A stretch of 64,000 bases of DNA, from assembly GCF_030149515.1 (NCBI RefSeq), contig NZ_JASBRI010000006.1:1-64000 (forward strand), read 5' to 3'. The position numbers were made by a program, and so were the translations under genes. The stretch comes from Maricaulis sp. GTDB taxonomy: Bacteria; Pseudomonadota; Alphaproteobacteria; Caulobacterales; Maricaulaceae. Shown here piece after piece: positions 16,746 through 26,952 of this stretch. How positions within the stretch are numbered: position 1 is the stretch's first letter; every line of letters starts with the position of its first letter. Below the pieces are notes generated by a model. The model made no database searches, had not been told where the DNA came from, and saw only the letters and a program-made list of their open reading frames with translations.

Positions 16746-19700
16746 ATGAGCCGCCGGCAACGCATAGTCCTGATCCTTCGCTGGAGCGGTATCGTGCTGG
16801 GCACCGGACTGGTCCTGCTGGCGGGCCTCCGCATCGCCGCCGGCAGTGCCCCGGGACGCTGGGCACTCGATGCCGCCCTCGACGGGCGTTCGATCACCGG
16901 TCACACTTTGGCAATTGACGGAATTCGCGGCGATCCCCTGTCGCGCTTCCGGATCGATCGGATCACGTTTGCCGACAACGACGGCATCTGGCTCACCGCA
17001 GAAGACATTACGGTCGACTGGCGCAGCCGCAGCGCGGTCTTCCCGCCCTATCATGTGGAACGGATCACGGTCGCACATGTGACGATGCACCGGCCGCCGG
17101 CTTCGCCGGCGCGGGCCGTCAATTCCGGCGGTACGCCGGAGCTGCCGCCGCTGTTCCTGGGCGAAATGAACATAGCCGAGCTCGCACTGGCCGATGGCGT
17201 ACTCGGCCAGCCCGCCCGGCTTCGTGTCGAAGCCGCTGCGAATGTCCTTGCCGACGGCCGCGCATCCGGGCGGTTTGACCTGGTCCGGCTGGACACGCCC
17301 GGGGACCGCCTGTCGGCTGAATTTTCCCTGACGGGCGAAACCGTGACGGGACAGCTGCAGGCCAACGGCCAGCCGGACGGGCCGTTGGCCAACTTCTTGC
17401 GCCTGCCGGACCGGGAGATTCACGCGTATGGGCAGGTGGCCGGCGACCGTCAATCGGGAACAGGTCATATTGTACTTGCGGCCAACGGTGAAACGGTTGC
17501 TCGCGTACGGGCTCAATGGACACCTGCTGGCTGGCTGGCAGAGGGGTTGGCCGGGCTGGATCGCTGGGACCTGTTGCCTGAGGCGTACCGGAACCTGGCC
17601 ACGCAGGCTGACTTCCGCGCCGAAGGTCCCCGCGATCCCGCTCCACAACTCGGCCGCATCCGCGTTCATGCCGCCGGCGGATGGATCGAAGCCGAGCCGG
17701 CTGGCGATACTGCCTGGGCGATCGATGCCTATGCGGAGGCCGACACAATAGTCGCGCTGTCTCGTGGTGAGGTAGCCGCGACCGGCGCCTACTGGTCGGG
17801 ACAGGCCGCAAGAAGCGACGGCACGTGGCAGCTGGACGGACAAGTCGACGCCTCGGGCCTGGCAACCGGTCTCCTAACCGCACGGCGAGCGTCCGGACCG
17901 GTATCGCTTTCCCGGTCGAACGGTGTAGTCCGTATCGAGACAAGTCTCGTTCTTGAGAACGCGCAGACCAGGCGAGTGCCCATCGACGCCCTGCTTGCCG
18001 AGCGGACGGGGCTCGCCTTTGACGGCAGTTGGCTGGGGCGCGAGCGAATACTACAGGTCGACCGGCTGGCTATCGATAGCGGCCACGCTCACCTCGATGC
18101 GACAGGCCGGTATCCGTTCGGGGATCCCGGACCCGAAATCACCGCCGAAATCGCCATTACCGATGTGAGCCGCCTGACAGGCCTTGCCTCCGGACCAGTC
18201 CGGGGCTCAGTCGCCATCGCTGCGCAAGACGTTGCGGACGTCACGCTGGACGCCCGCGATGCACACTGGAACACCACGGCTTCCGATCTATTGTCGGGTC
18301 TGTCTGGACAGGCCCGACTTGCACGCACGCAATCCGGATGGCGCCTTGCAGACGTTTCGGCCCGTTCGAACGGGCTGGACCTGTCGGCCAGCGGCCAGCT
18401 GGATGGCGATGACTGGAGCCTTGAGGGCGATCTCGCTGTGTCGGGGCGGATACCGGTGGAGATGCTGGAGATCGACAGCGCCCTTGCCACTGCCTTTCGC
18501 GCTGAATCCAGCGGGAACCGGATCGTCCTGCGGACCGCCACGACGAGCGATACGTTCGCCGCCGGGCCTCTGCAAGTGTCGAATCCGCGTCTCGCCGTCG
18601 AGACAGTCTGGGCGGACGGTGCGCTGGCTGCGGACTGGCTACTCGAAGCATCGCGAAACGCCAAGCCTGTGCACCTGAGCGGCACCGCGGCCTGGACGCC
18701 CGGCAGCTGGAACATCGATCTGGATGACGGCCGGCTCAGCCCGTTCGCCCTGTCGGGATCGGCCGCCAGCAATGACGGCAGGCTGGATGCCGCACTGGAT
18801 GTCGCGCTCGGCGACCGGGCTGAAGTGACATTGCGGCTCTCGGCACCAGCGGGCGCGCCACTCGACGGGACGCTCGAAGCCCGGTTTCATTTGACAGGCC
18901 ATGCCTTCCCCGGCGGGCACCTGAACGACGCCCAGCTCATCCTGGCCGGCCCATTGCGCGAACTTGAAGTCGCGTTGTCTGCCGATGGCCGGCTGCGCAG
19001 TCCCTTCGACGTCACCGCACAGGGCCGGCTTGCACTGCCCGAGGCTGGCGGCCTCGACCTCACCCTCAGGCCCGCAGGCCGTTGGAGCATTCACGATGTC
19101 GTCACACCGGAACCGGCCCGCCTGACCGTCGCAAACGGCCAGGCCCGCCTGGACACAGCTATCGTTCTGGGTGAGGGCCGAGTCGATCTGATCTATGACG
19201 ATACTGGCGCCGCCCCGACAATCGACTTGGTAATCGATACGCTGCCGGTAAGTGCGATCGGCGATATCGCCGCCCTGCCACCAGCGGCCGGCACACTCTC
19301 AGGTAACGCCACCCTGCGCCGCGGCGACGAAAGCTGGCAGGGCAATGCCACCCTGTCCGCAAACGATCTCGTTTCGCTGAGCGTCGACGACATGGCACCG
19401 CTGACCCTGGACACCGATCTGGCCCTGACCCCGCAAGAGGCCCGGCTCGAAACCCGGCTTTCCGGTGGAGGCCTGACAGCGTCGGGATGGCTTACGCGCG
19501 ATGGCGCGACACGCACACTCACAGGTTTGGCCGGAGCAGACGGCTCTGCCATCTCGGGGCGCCTTGATGCATCGGGCGCGCTGGCCCCGATTGCGGCGCT
19601 GGTCCTGCCGTCAGAAACCGTGCTCCACGCCGGGGAGGTCGACGCCGAAGTGGATCTCGGCGGGGTGCGGGGATCGCCGGTGCTGGCCGGCCAGGTGCGG

Positions 19701-20807
19701 GTTGGAGACGGGCATCTGACCGCCGCTGCGATCGGCAGCACAATCCGGCAGATCGACCTGACAGCCCGGTTCGATGACAATGGGATCGACCTGACGAGTT
19801 TCTCGGCGACCGACGGGCGCGATGGCCGCGTTTCCGGCTCCGGCCAGCTACGCCTGCCCACCGAAGGCGCGCGGGGTGAGGCCCGTTTCGAGTTCGAGCG
19901 CTTCCTCGCCGTGCATCGGCCCGACCTGACTGCGCAGGGAACGGGCCATGTCGACCTGACACTGGACGGGCGCGGCCTACTGGTCGCCGGTCAGGCCCGG
20001 ATCGATCAGGTGCGAGCCTCACCTACGCTCAACGGCGCAGCCTCGATCCCGGAGATCGACGTGCGCGAAATCAACCTGCCGAAGAACCGGACCGCCTATT
20101 CGCGCACAATCCTGCCCGTTCGGCTGGACTATGGGATCGAGGCAGAGCGGAATATTTATGTCACTTCCCGCAGTTTCTCGTCGGAGTGGGGCGCCGACCT
20201 GCGTGTCACGGGACCGACCGGCAAGCCCAATCTCGCCGGCACGGCAAATCTGGCCGGCGGCACCGCCTTTGTCCTGAATCGCCGCTTCAGTCTGGATGAC
20301 GGCGAAGTCCGCTTTGACGGCACACCCGCCGATGCGCGCATCGACCTTACAGCGTCGCACGCACGCACAGGCTTCTCGGCAACTGCCAATATCGCCGGAC
20401 CGGTCCGCTCGCCTACGGTTACGCTGTCGAGTGAACCTGCCCTGCCGGAGGACGAAATTCTTTCACGCCTTCTGTTCGACGAATCGGTCAGCGAACTCGG
20501 CGCGTTCGAAGCCGCTCAACTGGCGGCACAATTGTCAGGGCAAAGCCTGCTCGGCGTGGTCGGCCAGTTGCGTGACCTGGCCGGGATCGACCGGCTGGAC
20601 GTATCGACCGACGCCGCCGGGAATCTGGCCGTTACCGGAGGCCGGCGTTTCGGCGAGAGCGTTTATGTCGAGGTCGGCAGTACCGGCGTCTCGGCATTGA
20701 GTCAGGCCCTGGTCGAATGGCAGTTGACCCCGGACCTATCTGTGCTTTCGCGCCTCTCGGCCGATACCGACGCGGAGATCGCCATACGCTGGCGGCGGGA
20801 CTACTAG
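16746..20807 (+). CDS. tamB: TamB-like translocation/assembly module protein
   Basis: A 1353-residue envelope-spanning protein, partner of TamA. One N-terminal signal anchor (IVLILRWSGIVLGTGLVLLAGL) holds it in the inner membrane. The rest is repetitive beta-strand sequence of the AsmA/TamB lipid-bridge type, alternating short hydrophobic strands and Asp/Gly turns, with a family-typical C-terminal domain (DUF490, about 1000-1353) containing FSSEWGADLRVTGPTGKPNLAG and a final RWRRDY. The length agrees with the family. It is 3 bp from tamA, so they are co-transcribed. Proposed roles in the family are phospholipid transport and outer-membrane protein assembly. Confidence 0.92.
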   Translation: MSRRQRIVLILRWSGIVLGTGLVLLAGLRIAAGSAPGRWALDAALDGRSITGHTLAIDGIRGDPLSRFRIDRITFADNDGIWLTAEDITVDWRSRSAVFPPYHVERITVAHVTMHRPPASPARAVNSGGTPELPPLFLGEMNIAELALADGVLGQPARLRVEAAANVLADGRASGRFDLVRLDTPGDRLSAEFSLTGETVTGQLQANGQPDGPLANFLRLPDREIHAYGQVAGDRQSGTGHIVLAANGETVARVRAQWTPAGWLAEGLAGLDRWDLLPEAYRNLATQADFRAEGPRDPAPQLGRIRVHAAGGWIEAEPAGDTAWAIDAYAEADTIVALSRGEVAATGAYWSGQAARSDGTWQLDGQVDASGLATGLLTARRASGPVSLSRSNGVVRIETSLVLENAQTRRVPIDALLAERTGLAFDGSWLGRERILQVDRLAIDSGHAHLDATGRYPFGDPGPEITAEIAITDVSRLTGLASGPVRGSVAIAAQDVADVTLDARDAHWNTTASDLLSGLSGQARLARTQSGWRLADVSARSNGLDLSASGQLDGDDWSLEGDLAVSGRIPVEMLEIDSALATAFRAESSGNRIVLRTATTSDTFAAGPLQVSNPRLAVETVWADGALAADWLLEASRNAKPVHLSGTAAWTPGSWNIDLDDGRLSPFALSGSAASNDGRLDAALDVALGDRAEVTLRLSAPAGAPLDGTLEARFHLTGHAFPGGHLNDAQLILAGPLRELEVALSADGRLRSPFDVTAQGRLALPEAGGLDLTLRPAGRWSIHDVVTPEPARLTVANGQARLDTAIVLGEGRVDLIYDDTGAAPTIDLVIDTLPVSAIGDIAALPPAAGTLSGNATLRRGDESWQGNATLSANDLVSLSVDDMAPLTLDTDLALTPQEARLETRLSGGGLTASGWLTRDGATRTLTGLAGADGSAISGRLDASGALAPIAALVLPSETVLHAGEVDAEVDLGGVRGSPVLAGQVRVGDGHLTAAAIGSTIRQIDLTARFDDNGIDLTSFSATDGRDGRVSGSGQLRLPTEGARGEARFEFERFLAVHRPDLTAQGTGHVDLTLDGRGLLVAGQARIDQVRASPTLNGAASIPEIDVREINLPKNRTAYSRTILPVRLDYGIEAERNIYVTSRSFSSEWGADLRVTGPTGKPNLAGTANLAGGTAFVLNRRFSLDDGEVRFDGTPADARIDLTASHARTGFSATANIAGPVRSPTVTLSSEPALPEDEILSRLLFDESVSELGAFEAAQLAAQLSGQSLLGVVGQLRDLAGIDRLDVSTDAAGNLAVTGGRRFGESVYVEVGSTGVSALSQALVEWQLTPDLSVLSRLSADTDAEIAIRWRRDY

Positions 20808-20909
20808 ATTCAGCAGGATTTAGCCTGCCCGGCCCGGCGCTTGCCAGCCAACAAGACGCAGAGTACGCAAGGGGTTGTACCGATCGCCCACTGGAGACCC
20901 TGCACCCGC

Positions 20910-21867
<958 letters not shown>

Positions 21868-21875
<8 letters not shown>

Positions 21876-22845
21876 GAAAACGGGCATTCTCTACGCGGCG
21901 GCGATTGTGGGCGACGGCCGGGGCAAGCCCCTTTCCGACACGGATATCGCCGCGCATATCAAGCATGAGGACCTCGCCTGGATACATCTTGACGGCCGTC
22001 ATCCCGGCGCGCGCGACTGGATTTCCAGCGAGCTCGACTATCTGGACCCGCTGATCGTCGACGCCTTGCTCGCCGAGGAGACACGACCGCGCATAGTGGA
22101 GCTCGATCAAGGCGCACTGATGATCCTGCGCGGGGTCAATCTGAACGAGGATGCCCAGCCGGAAGACATGGTCTCCATACGGCTCTGGATCGATGCCCAT
22201 CGCATCGTGTCTGTGCAGCTGCGGCAGCTCAAGGGTGTGCGCGACGTCCAGGACCGGTTGGCCGCCGGCACGGGACCGAAACATTCGGGCGATTTCATTG
22301 CCATGCTCTCGGCCCGTCTGTTCGAACGCATGGAACCGGTAATGACGGGCCTGCACACCGCGCTCGACGATATCGAGGAAGAAGTGATGGAAACGCCGTC
22401 GATCGAAAACCGGCAAGCCATCAACACGTTGCGCCGGCAGGCTATCATCTTCCGGCGCTATTTCGCGCCCCAGCGCGATGTGATCGCACAATTGCGCACG
22501 ATGGATTTCGTCTGGCTGGACCCGCCGGCCAAGCGCCGCCTGCAAGAGAATCTCGACCGTATCACCCGCTATCTCGAAGACCTGGACGCGATTCGAGAGC
22601 GGGCGCAGATCGTCAAGGACGAACTGGCCAATTCACTGGCCGACCGGATGAATAAGAACCTCTATATCCTGTCGCTCATCGCCGCGATCTTCCTGCCGCT
22701 CGGCTTTCTGACCGGCCTTCTGGGCATCAATGTCGGAGGCATACCCGGCGCCAACCTGGCCAGCGCCTTCTGGCTCTTTGTCGGCGTCCTCACCGGAATC
22801 GGCGTGATGCAGGTCCTCGTTTTCCGCTGGATGAAATGGCTCTAG
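21868..22845 (+). CDS. CorA/ZntB-family divalent metal ion transporter
   Basis: A 325-residue CorA-superfamily protein, with a long cytoplasmic N-terminal funnel domain (about 1-260) and two C-terminal membrane helices. The segment after helix 1 reads GINVGGIPG, the pattern of the ZntB zinc-transport branch, in place of the GMN of Mg2+ channel CorA. The stalk helix (about 180-260) is charged and coiled-coil-like. Its start ATG overlaps the end of the mechanosensitive-channel gene by 8 bp. The substrate is probably Zn2+ or a similar ion; import versus efflux differs between reports for the family. Confidence 0.88.
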
Positions 22846-22857
22846 TCATTTCCCCGC

Positions 22858-24822
22858 CTATGTGTAGGCGATATGGTAGAGCCACTGCAGGTGGCGTTCG
22901 AAATTGCGCAGCAACTCACGGATCACCTGAACCTTCGAGAAGCCGTAGACACAGTAGTGCTGACTGCCGTCCGTAAGGATGACTTCGGCGCGGGCAAATT
23001 CCTCCTCGGTCTTTTCCTTGTCGTCCTCGATTTCGAGATCGGGGGTCGAGAAATAGGGAGCGTCGTAGAGGCGGCGCTCCACGCGGAAGATGAATTCCGG
23101 CTTGTCCTCGTCGTGCACGCGCATCGAGGCCTTGCCCTTGGCATGGTCCAGCTCGACCTCGTAACCGTAGGTCTTGAGTTCTTCGGCGACCTCGTTCAGG
23201 GCCGGAATGACGGTTTTCTCGATATACGCGTCAACCTCGCGGCCCGTGGGCCGTGAGAACATCATGCGCAGCCGGGCACGCCAGGGAATGGCAGCGCCTT
23301 CGACCGGCAGCTGGGCTGCCGTCTTTACCCCGGCACGGCGCGCCGTCTCGATCGACCACGCCCGCATCAGGCCCGCGAATGCGAGCATGATGATCAGGGT
23401 GAATGGCAGGGCCGCCGCTATCGTTGCCGACTGCAGCGCCGCCAGGCCGCCCACAACGAGCAGGACGGCCGCCACCACGCCTTCCAGCAGCGCCCAGAAG
23501 AGGCGCTGGGACACAGGCGGCGTCAGCGAACCACCTGAAGCCAGGGTCGACTTCACAAGCGAGCCGGAATCCGACGACGTCACGAAGAAGGTCGCCACCA
23601 GGACAATGGCGGCTACCGATGTAATCGAGGTTAGCGGCAAGTGTTCCAGGAAGGCGAACAGCGCCAGCTCGCTGGTACCGTTGCGGATGGTGTCCAGCAT
23701 GGGTTCGGCGACGCCCGCCAGCGCCAGGCGCAGTGCACTGTCGCCATAGACCGTCATCCAGAAGAAGGTGAACAGGGTCGGCCCCAACAGCACACCGAAG
23801 ATGAATTCGCGTATCGTGCGGCCACGCGAGATGCGGGCAATGAACATGCCGACGAAGGGCGACCAGGAAATCCACCATCCCCAGTAAAACAAGGTCCAGT
23901 CGGATACCCAGACCCCGTCGCCATAGGCGTCCATGTTGAAGGTCAGTGTAGCGAGCTGATCGAGATAATTGCCGATATTCTGCACAAAAGCGCTGATCAG
24001 GAAGAGGGTCGGTCCGGTCAGCAGAACGAAAATGATCAGGGCAATGGCGAGATAGAGATTCCACTCCGACAGGCGTTTGATGCCCGCGTCAAGCCCTGCG
24101 ACCACGGACAGCGTCGCCATGGCCGTGATCACCGCGATCAGGATCAGCTGGACGTTCGTCTCTATGGGAATGTCGAACAGCGTGTTCAGGCCCGCATTGA
24201 TCTGGGTGACGCCAAAGCCCAGCGAAGTGGCCACGCCGAACAATGTACCCAGCACTGCAACCGTATCCACGAAGTGGCCGACGGGCCCGTAGATCCGGTC
24301 GCCGATCAGCGGGTAGAGCGCCGAGCGGATCGTCAGCGGCAGGCCGTGACGATAGGTGAAATAGGCCAGGCTGAGCCCCACGACGACATAAATGCCCCAG
24401 GCATGAACGCCCCAGTGGAAGAAGGTCAGGACAATCGCCTGACGCGCCGCTTCCAGCGTCTCCGGATCGCCGTCAGGCGGGGTAAGATAGTGGGTCAGCG
24501 GTTCAGCGACCCCGAAGAACATCAGGCCGATACCCATGCCGGCCGAGAACAGCATGGCAAACCAGGGCGCAAAACCGTATTCCGGCTCGGCATCATCGGG
24601 GCCCAGCTTGATCCGGCCCCAATCGGAAAATGCGACAACAATCAGCGCGATGAGAAAGAAGCCGACGCCCACGGAATAGAGCCAGCCGGTCGTATCCGTG
24701 ATAGCCATGCGCGCAGCCGTGAAGACATCTTCCGCCTGATCGCTGGCGAACACAGCGTAGGCAACCCCGACCGCCACCAGAATGGCAGCAGGGAAGAAGA
24801 CGGCGGGTTCGATCTTTCTCAT
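22858..24822 (-). CDS. BCCT-family betaine/carnitine/choline transporter
   Basis: A 654-residue inner-membrane symporter of the betaine-choline-carnitine transporter family with about twelve hydrophobic helices. The signature region is clear: FSAGMGIGLMFFGVAEP, then LFYWGWWISWSPFVGMFIARISRGRTIREF, which includes the tryptophan-rich substrate box. After the last helix a charged cytoplasmic tail of about 150 residues (about 505-654) rich in Asp/Glu/Lys is present, as in the osmoregulated BetT type. Start ATG 24822 has GAGGAT upstream. Family substrates are quaternary ammonium osmolytes; which one is not determinable. It lies 30 bp after the TPR-sulfotransferase gene on the same strand. Confidence 0.9.
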   Translation of the reverse strand: MRKIEPAVFFPAAILVAVGVAYAVFASDQAEDVFTAARMAITDTTGWLYSVGVGFFLIALIVVAFSDWGRIKLGPDDAEPEYGFAPWFAMLFSAGMGIGLMFFGVAEPLTHYLTPPDGDPETLEAARQAIVLTFFHWGVHAWGIYVVVGLSLAYFTYRHGLPLTIRSALYPLIGDRIYGPVGHFVDTVAVLGTLFGVATSLGFGVTQINAGLNTLFDIPIETNVQLILIAVITAMATLSVVAGLDAGIKRLSEWNLYLAIALIIFVLLTGPTLFLISAFVQNIGNYLDQLATLTFNMDAYGDGVWVSDWTLFYWGWWISWSPFVGMFIARISRGRTIREFIFGVLLGPTLFTFFWMTVYGDSALRLALAGVAEPMLDTIRNGTSELALFAFLEHLPLTSITSVAAIVLVATFFVTSSDSGSLVKSTLASGGSLTPPVSQRLFWALLEGVVAAVLLVVGGLAALQSATIAAALPFTLIIMLAFAGLMRAWSIETARRAGVKTAAQLPVEGAAIPWRARLRMMFSRPTGREVDAYIEKTVIPALNEVAEELKTYGYEVELDHAKGKASMRVHDEDKPEFIFRVERRLYDAPYFSTPDLEIEDDKEKTEEEFARAEVILTDGSQHYCVYGFSKVQVIRELLRNFERHLQWLYHIAYT

Positions 24823-24852
24823 GGGATCATATCCTCGCTTTCGCGGCTGGGT

Positions 24853-26856
24853 TCAGGCTCCGGAACGATAGGTTTCAAGCGCCGGGCCGAGCGCCTGTTT
24901 GAGCGGATCGAGATGGTCTTCGAAATGGCGCCACTGCTCGACGCCGCTCTGGTAGATGGGTTGGCGCACCTGTTCGGAGCTCGCGGTCCGCACGGCGCGC
25001 TCGGTCGTGTGAAAATCGAGACAGGCCTGTTCGAACTCCAGGCCGCAGAAATCGAGAATGCGGCGGACCTGGGTTTCCAGATCCGCCACGACATCCTCGT
25101 AGTGCACGCGCAGGATCTGTCCCGGCAACACTGCGTTCCAATGATCCATCAGTTCAACATAGCCGCGATAGTAGCGGCCGATCTCGTCAAGACCGTAGGT
25201 GAACTCCTGACCCTCGGCGAAAAGCTGTTTGAAGCCGGAGAAACAGCAGGCCATCGGTTCGCGCCGGGCATCGATGATCTTGGCATCGGGCAGGATCAGC
25301 TTGATCAGGCCGATATGCCGGAAATTGTTCGGCATCTTGTCGGTGAAGAAGGGTGCACCCTGGCGGTGGATGCGCGTATTCTCGATGTAGTCCTCGCCCA
25401 GCGTCCTGAGCTGCTCGGCCGTCAGGTCAAAGAGCACACGCGGATAATGGGTCTTGTCGGAAACCCGTTTGCGCCCGCGCAGCCGGTGCGACAACGCCAG
25501 AATGTTGGGCAGTTCCAGCGTGCCATCGACCTGGCTGTGCGACGCCAGGATCTGCTCCAGCAAGGTTGATCCCGCCCGGGGGAGACCGACGATAAAGATC
25601 GGATCGGGCGCCTCGCATCCCTTGCCGCCCTGTTTCTCGAACAGGTCGGCCGTGCACACACTCGCCTGGGCTTGCAGCTCCTCAGCCATCTGTTCGGACG
25701 TGTAGCGGGTTTGCACGCGTTTCAAGTCGTTGCCACGCTCATAATACTCGAACGCGGCGTCATACTCGCCCCGGTCCTCGAACGCCTTGCCCAATGCAAA
25801 GCAGAGATGGATCCGGTTCTGAAAGGACAGGTCCGCGCTCGCTTCCTGTTCCCGCATTGCCGCGATTTCACCGTCCGTGAAGACATAGGTCTTGAGGTTG
25901 GCGAGCGCGTAGTAGGCATCGCCATGATCGGGCTTGACGGCGAAGGCCTTGCGGTAGGAGGCAACGGCTTCGTCATGGCGCCCCATCGTCTTGAGGGCGT
26001 GACCGCGGGAGGTCAGCGTGGCCGGATCCTCCGGCAGGTGTGCCAGGATAGTGTCGAAGAGTTCCAGTGCCCGCTCGTATTCGCCCGTCTGCATGCTCTC
26101 GATGGCGAAGTGGGACTGGAAGATCGGATTTGCGGGGTCGGACTCGTAGAGGTGGCGCGCCTGTTCCAGGGCGGCCTCGAACTTCTGCCGCTTGCGCAGA
26201 ACCTGGATATAATCGAGACGCAGCTGGGTATTGTCAGGCTCGAACTCGATGGCACTTTCCAGCAGAAAGTCCGCATCCTCGAGCACGCCGAAACGCGTTC
26301 CGATCTCTGCGAGCAGCCGCATGGCCTCGATATGGTGCGGTGTCTTCTGCAGGAAGGCGCGGCACAACTGTTCCGCCTTCAGGAGCTTGCCCTCATAGAG
26401 CAGGTGGGTGACCGCAACGAGTTCCTGGGGCAGGGCGGCAATGCGATCGGCCTGCCCGCGCGCCTGGCGGGCTTCCGCCTGCCGGCCCTCGGCCGCCAGT
26501 AGCTCCGCCTGGGCCCGCCAGCTGGCCAGAAGGGCCGGGTTGAACTGGCAGGCGCGCTGATAAGCCAGAAGGGCCCGGGCCGTCTCGCCACGATCGCGCA
26601 GGAGATGACCTTCTTCCTGATGCGCCCGGCCGAATTCCGGTGCTGTACGCCTGATCCGCGCAAGGTGGGCCTGGGCCTCATCCCATTGCTTGAGATAGCG
26701 GGCGCAAACCGCACTGACATAGAGCGCGTCAGTATGATCCGGATTCCCGTCGAGGATCGGACGCACGGTTTCCAGCGCGGCGTCGAACCGGCCTTCATAC
26801 ATCTGCGTCTGCGCCGTCTTCAGCGCCTGGACGGTCAAGTCCGGATCCTGTGACAC
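24853..26856 (-). CDS. TPR-repeat sulfotransferase
   Basis: A fusion of about 667 residues: N-terminal TPR repeats over about 1-390 and a sulfotransferase domain over about 415-640 that transfers a sulfuryl group from PAPS. The PAPS-binding loop is FIVGLPRAGSTLLEQIL, and the second cofactor region (3'-phosphate) is KIIDARREPMACCFSGF. The acceptor is unknown; such fusions are often thought to modify proteins or polysaccharides. Start choice matters: the frame is open to 26931, but the longer start would run through the hairpin at 26890-26918, so I take the GTG at 26856, which has GAGGAG 9 bp upstream. It follows a TonB receptor gene on the same strand but is separated from it by a terminator. 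Confidence 0.85.
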   Translation of the reverse strand: MSQDPDLTVQALKTAQTQMYEGRFDAALETVRPILDGNPDHTDALYVSAVCARYLKQWDEAQAHLARIRRTAPEFGRAHQEEGHLLRDRGETARALLAYQRACQFNPALLASWRAQAELLAAEGRQAEARQARGQADRIAALPQELVAVTHLLYEGKLLKAEQLCRAFLQKTPHHIEAMRLLAEIGTRFGVLEDADFLLESAIEFEPDNTQLRLDYIQVLRKRQKFEAALEQARHLYESDPANPIFQSHFAIESMQTGEYERALELFDTILAHLPEDPATLTSRGHALKTMGRHDEAVASYRKAFAVKPDHGDAYYALANLKTYVFTDGEIAAMREQEASADLSFQNRIHLCFALGKAFEDRGEYDAAFEYYERGNDLKRVQTRYTSEQMAEELQAQASVCTADLFEKQGGKGCEAPDPIFIVGLPRAGSTLLEQILASHSQVDGTLELPNILALSHRLRGRKRVSDKTHYPRVLFDLTAEQLRTLGEDYIENTRIHRQGAPFFTDKMPNNFRHIGLIKLILPDAKIIDARREPMACCFSGFKQLFAEGQEFTYGLDEIGRYYRGYVELMDHWNAVLPGQILRVHYEDVVADLETQVRRILDFCGLEFEQACLDFHTTERAVRTASSEQVRQPIYQSGVEQWRHFEDHLDPLKQALGPALETYRSGA

Positions 26857-26889
26857 GCGGGCTAACTCCTCACCGGTCGAAGAACGCAA

Positions 26890-26918
26890 GAAAGCGTCCC
26901 CGGCGTGGGGACGCTTTC
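26890..26918 (-). terminator. Hairpin terminator after the TonB receptor gene
   Basis: A 12-bp perfect stem (arms GAAAGCGTCCCC-type and GGGGACGCTTTC) with a 5-base loop lies 34 bp beyond the TonB-receptor stop. On the minus strand it is followed by CTTGCGTTCTTC, moderately U-rich. It ends the upstream transcript before the TPR-sulfotransferase gene and lies just before that gene's ribosome site. Confidence 0.75.
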
Positions 26919-26952
26919 CATATTGGGCCACGCTTGGCCGTGTTGTCAGGGG

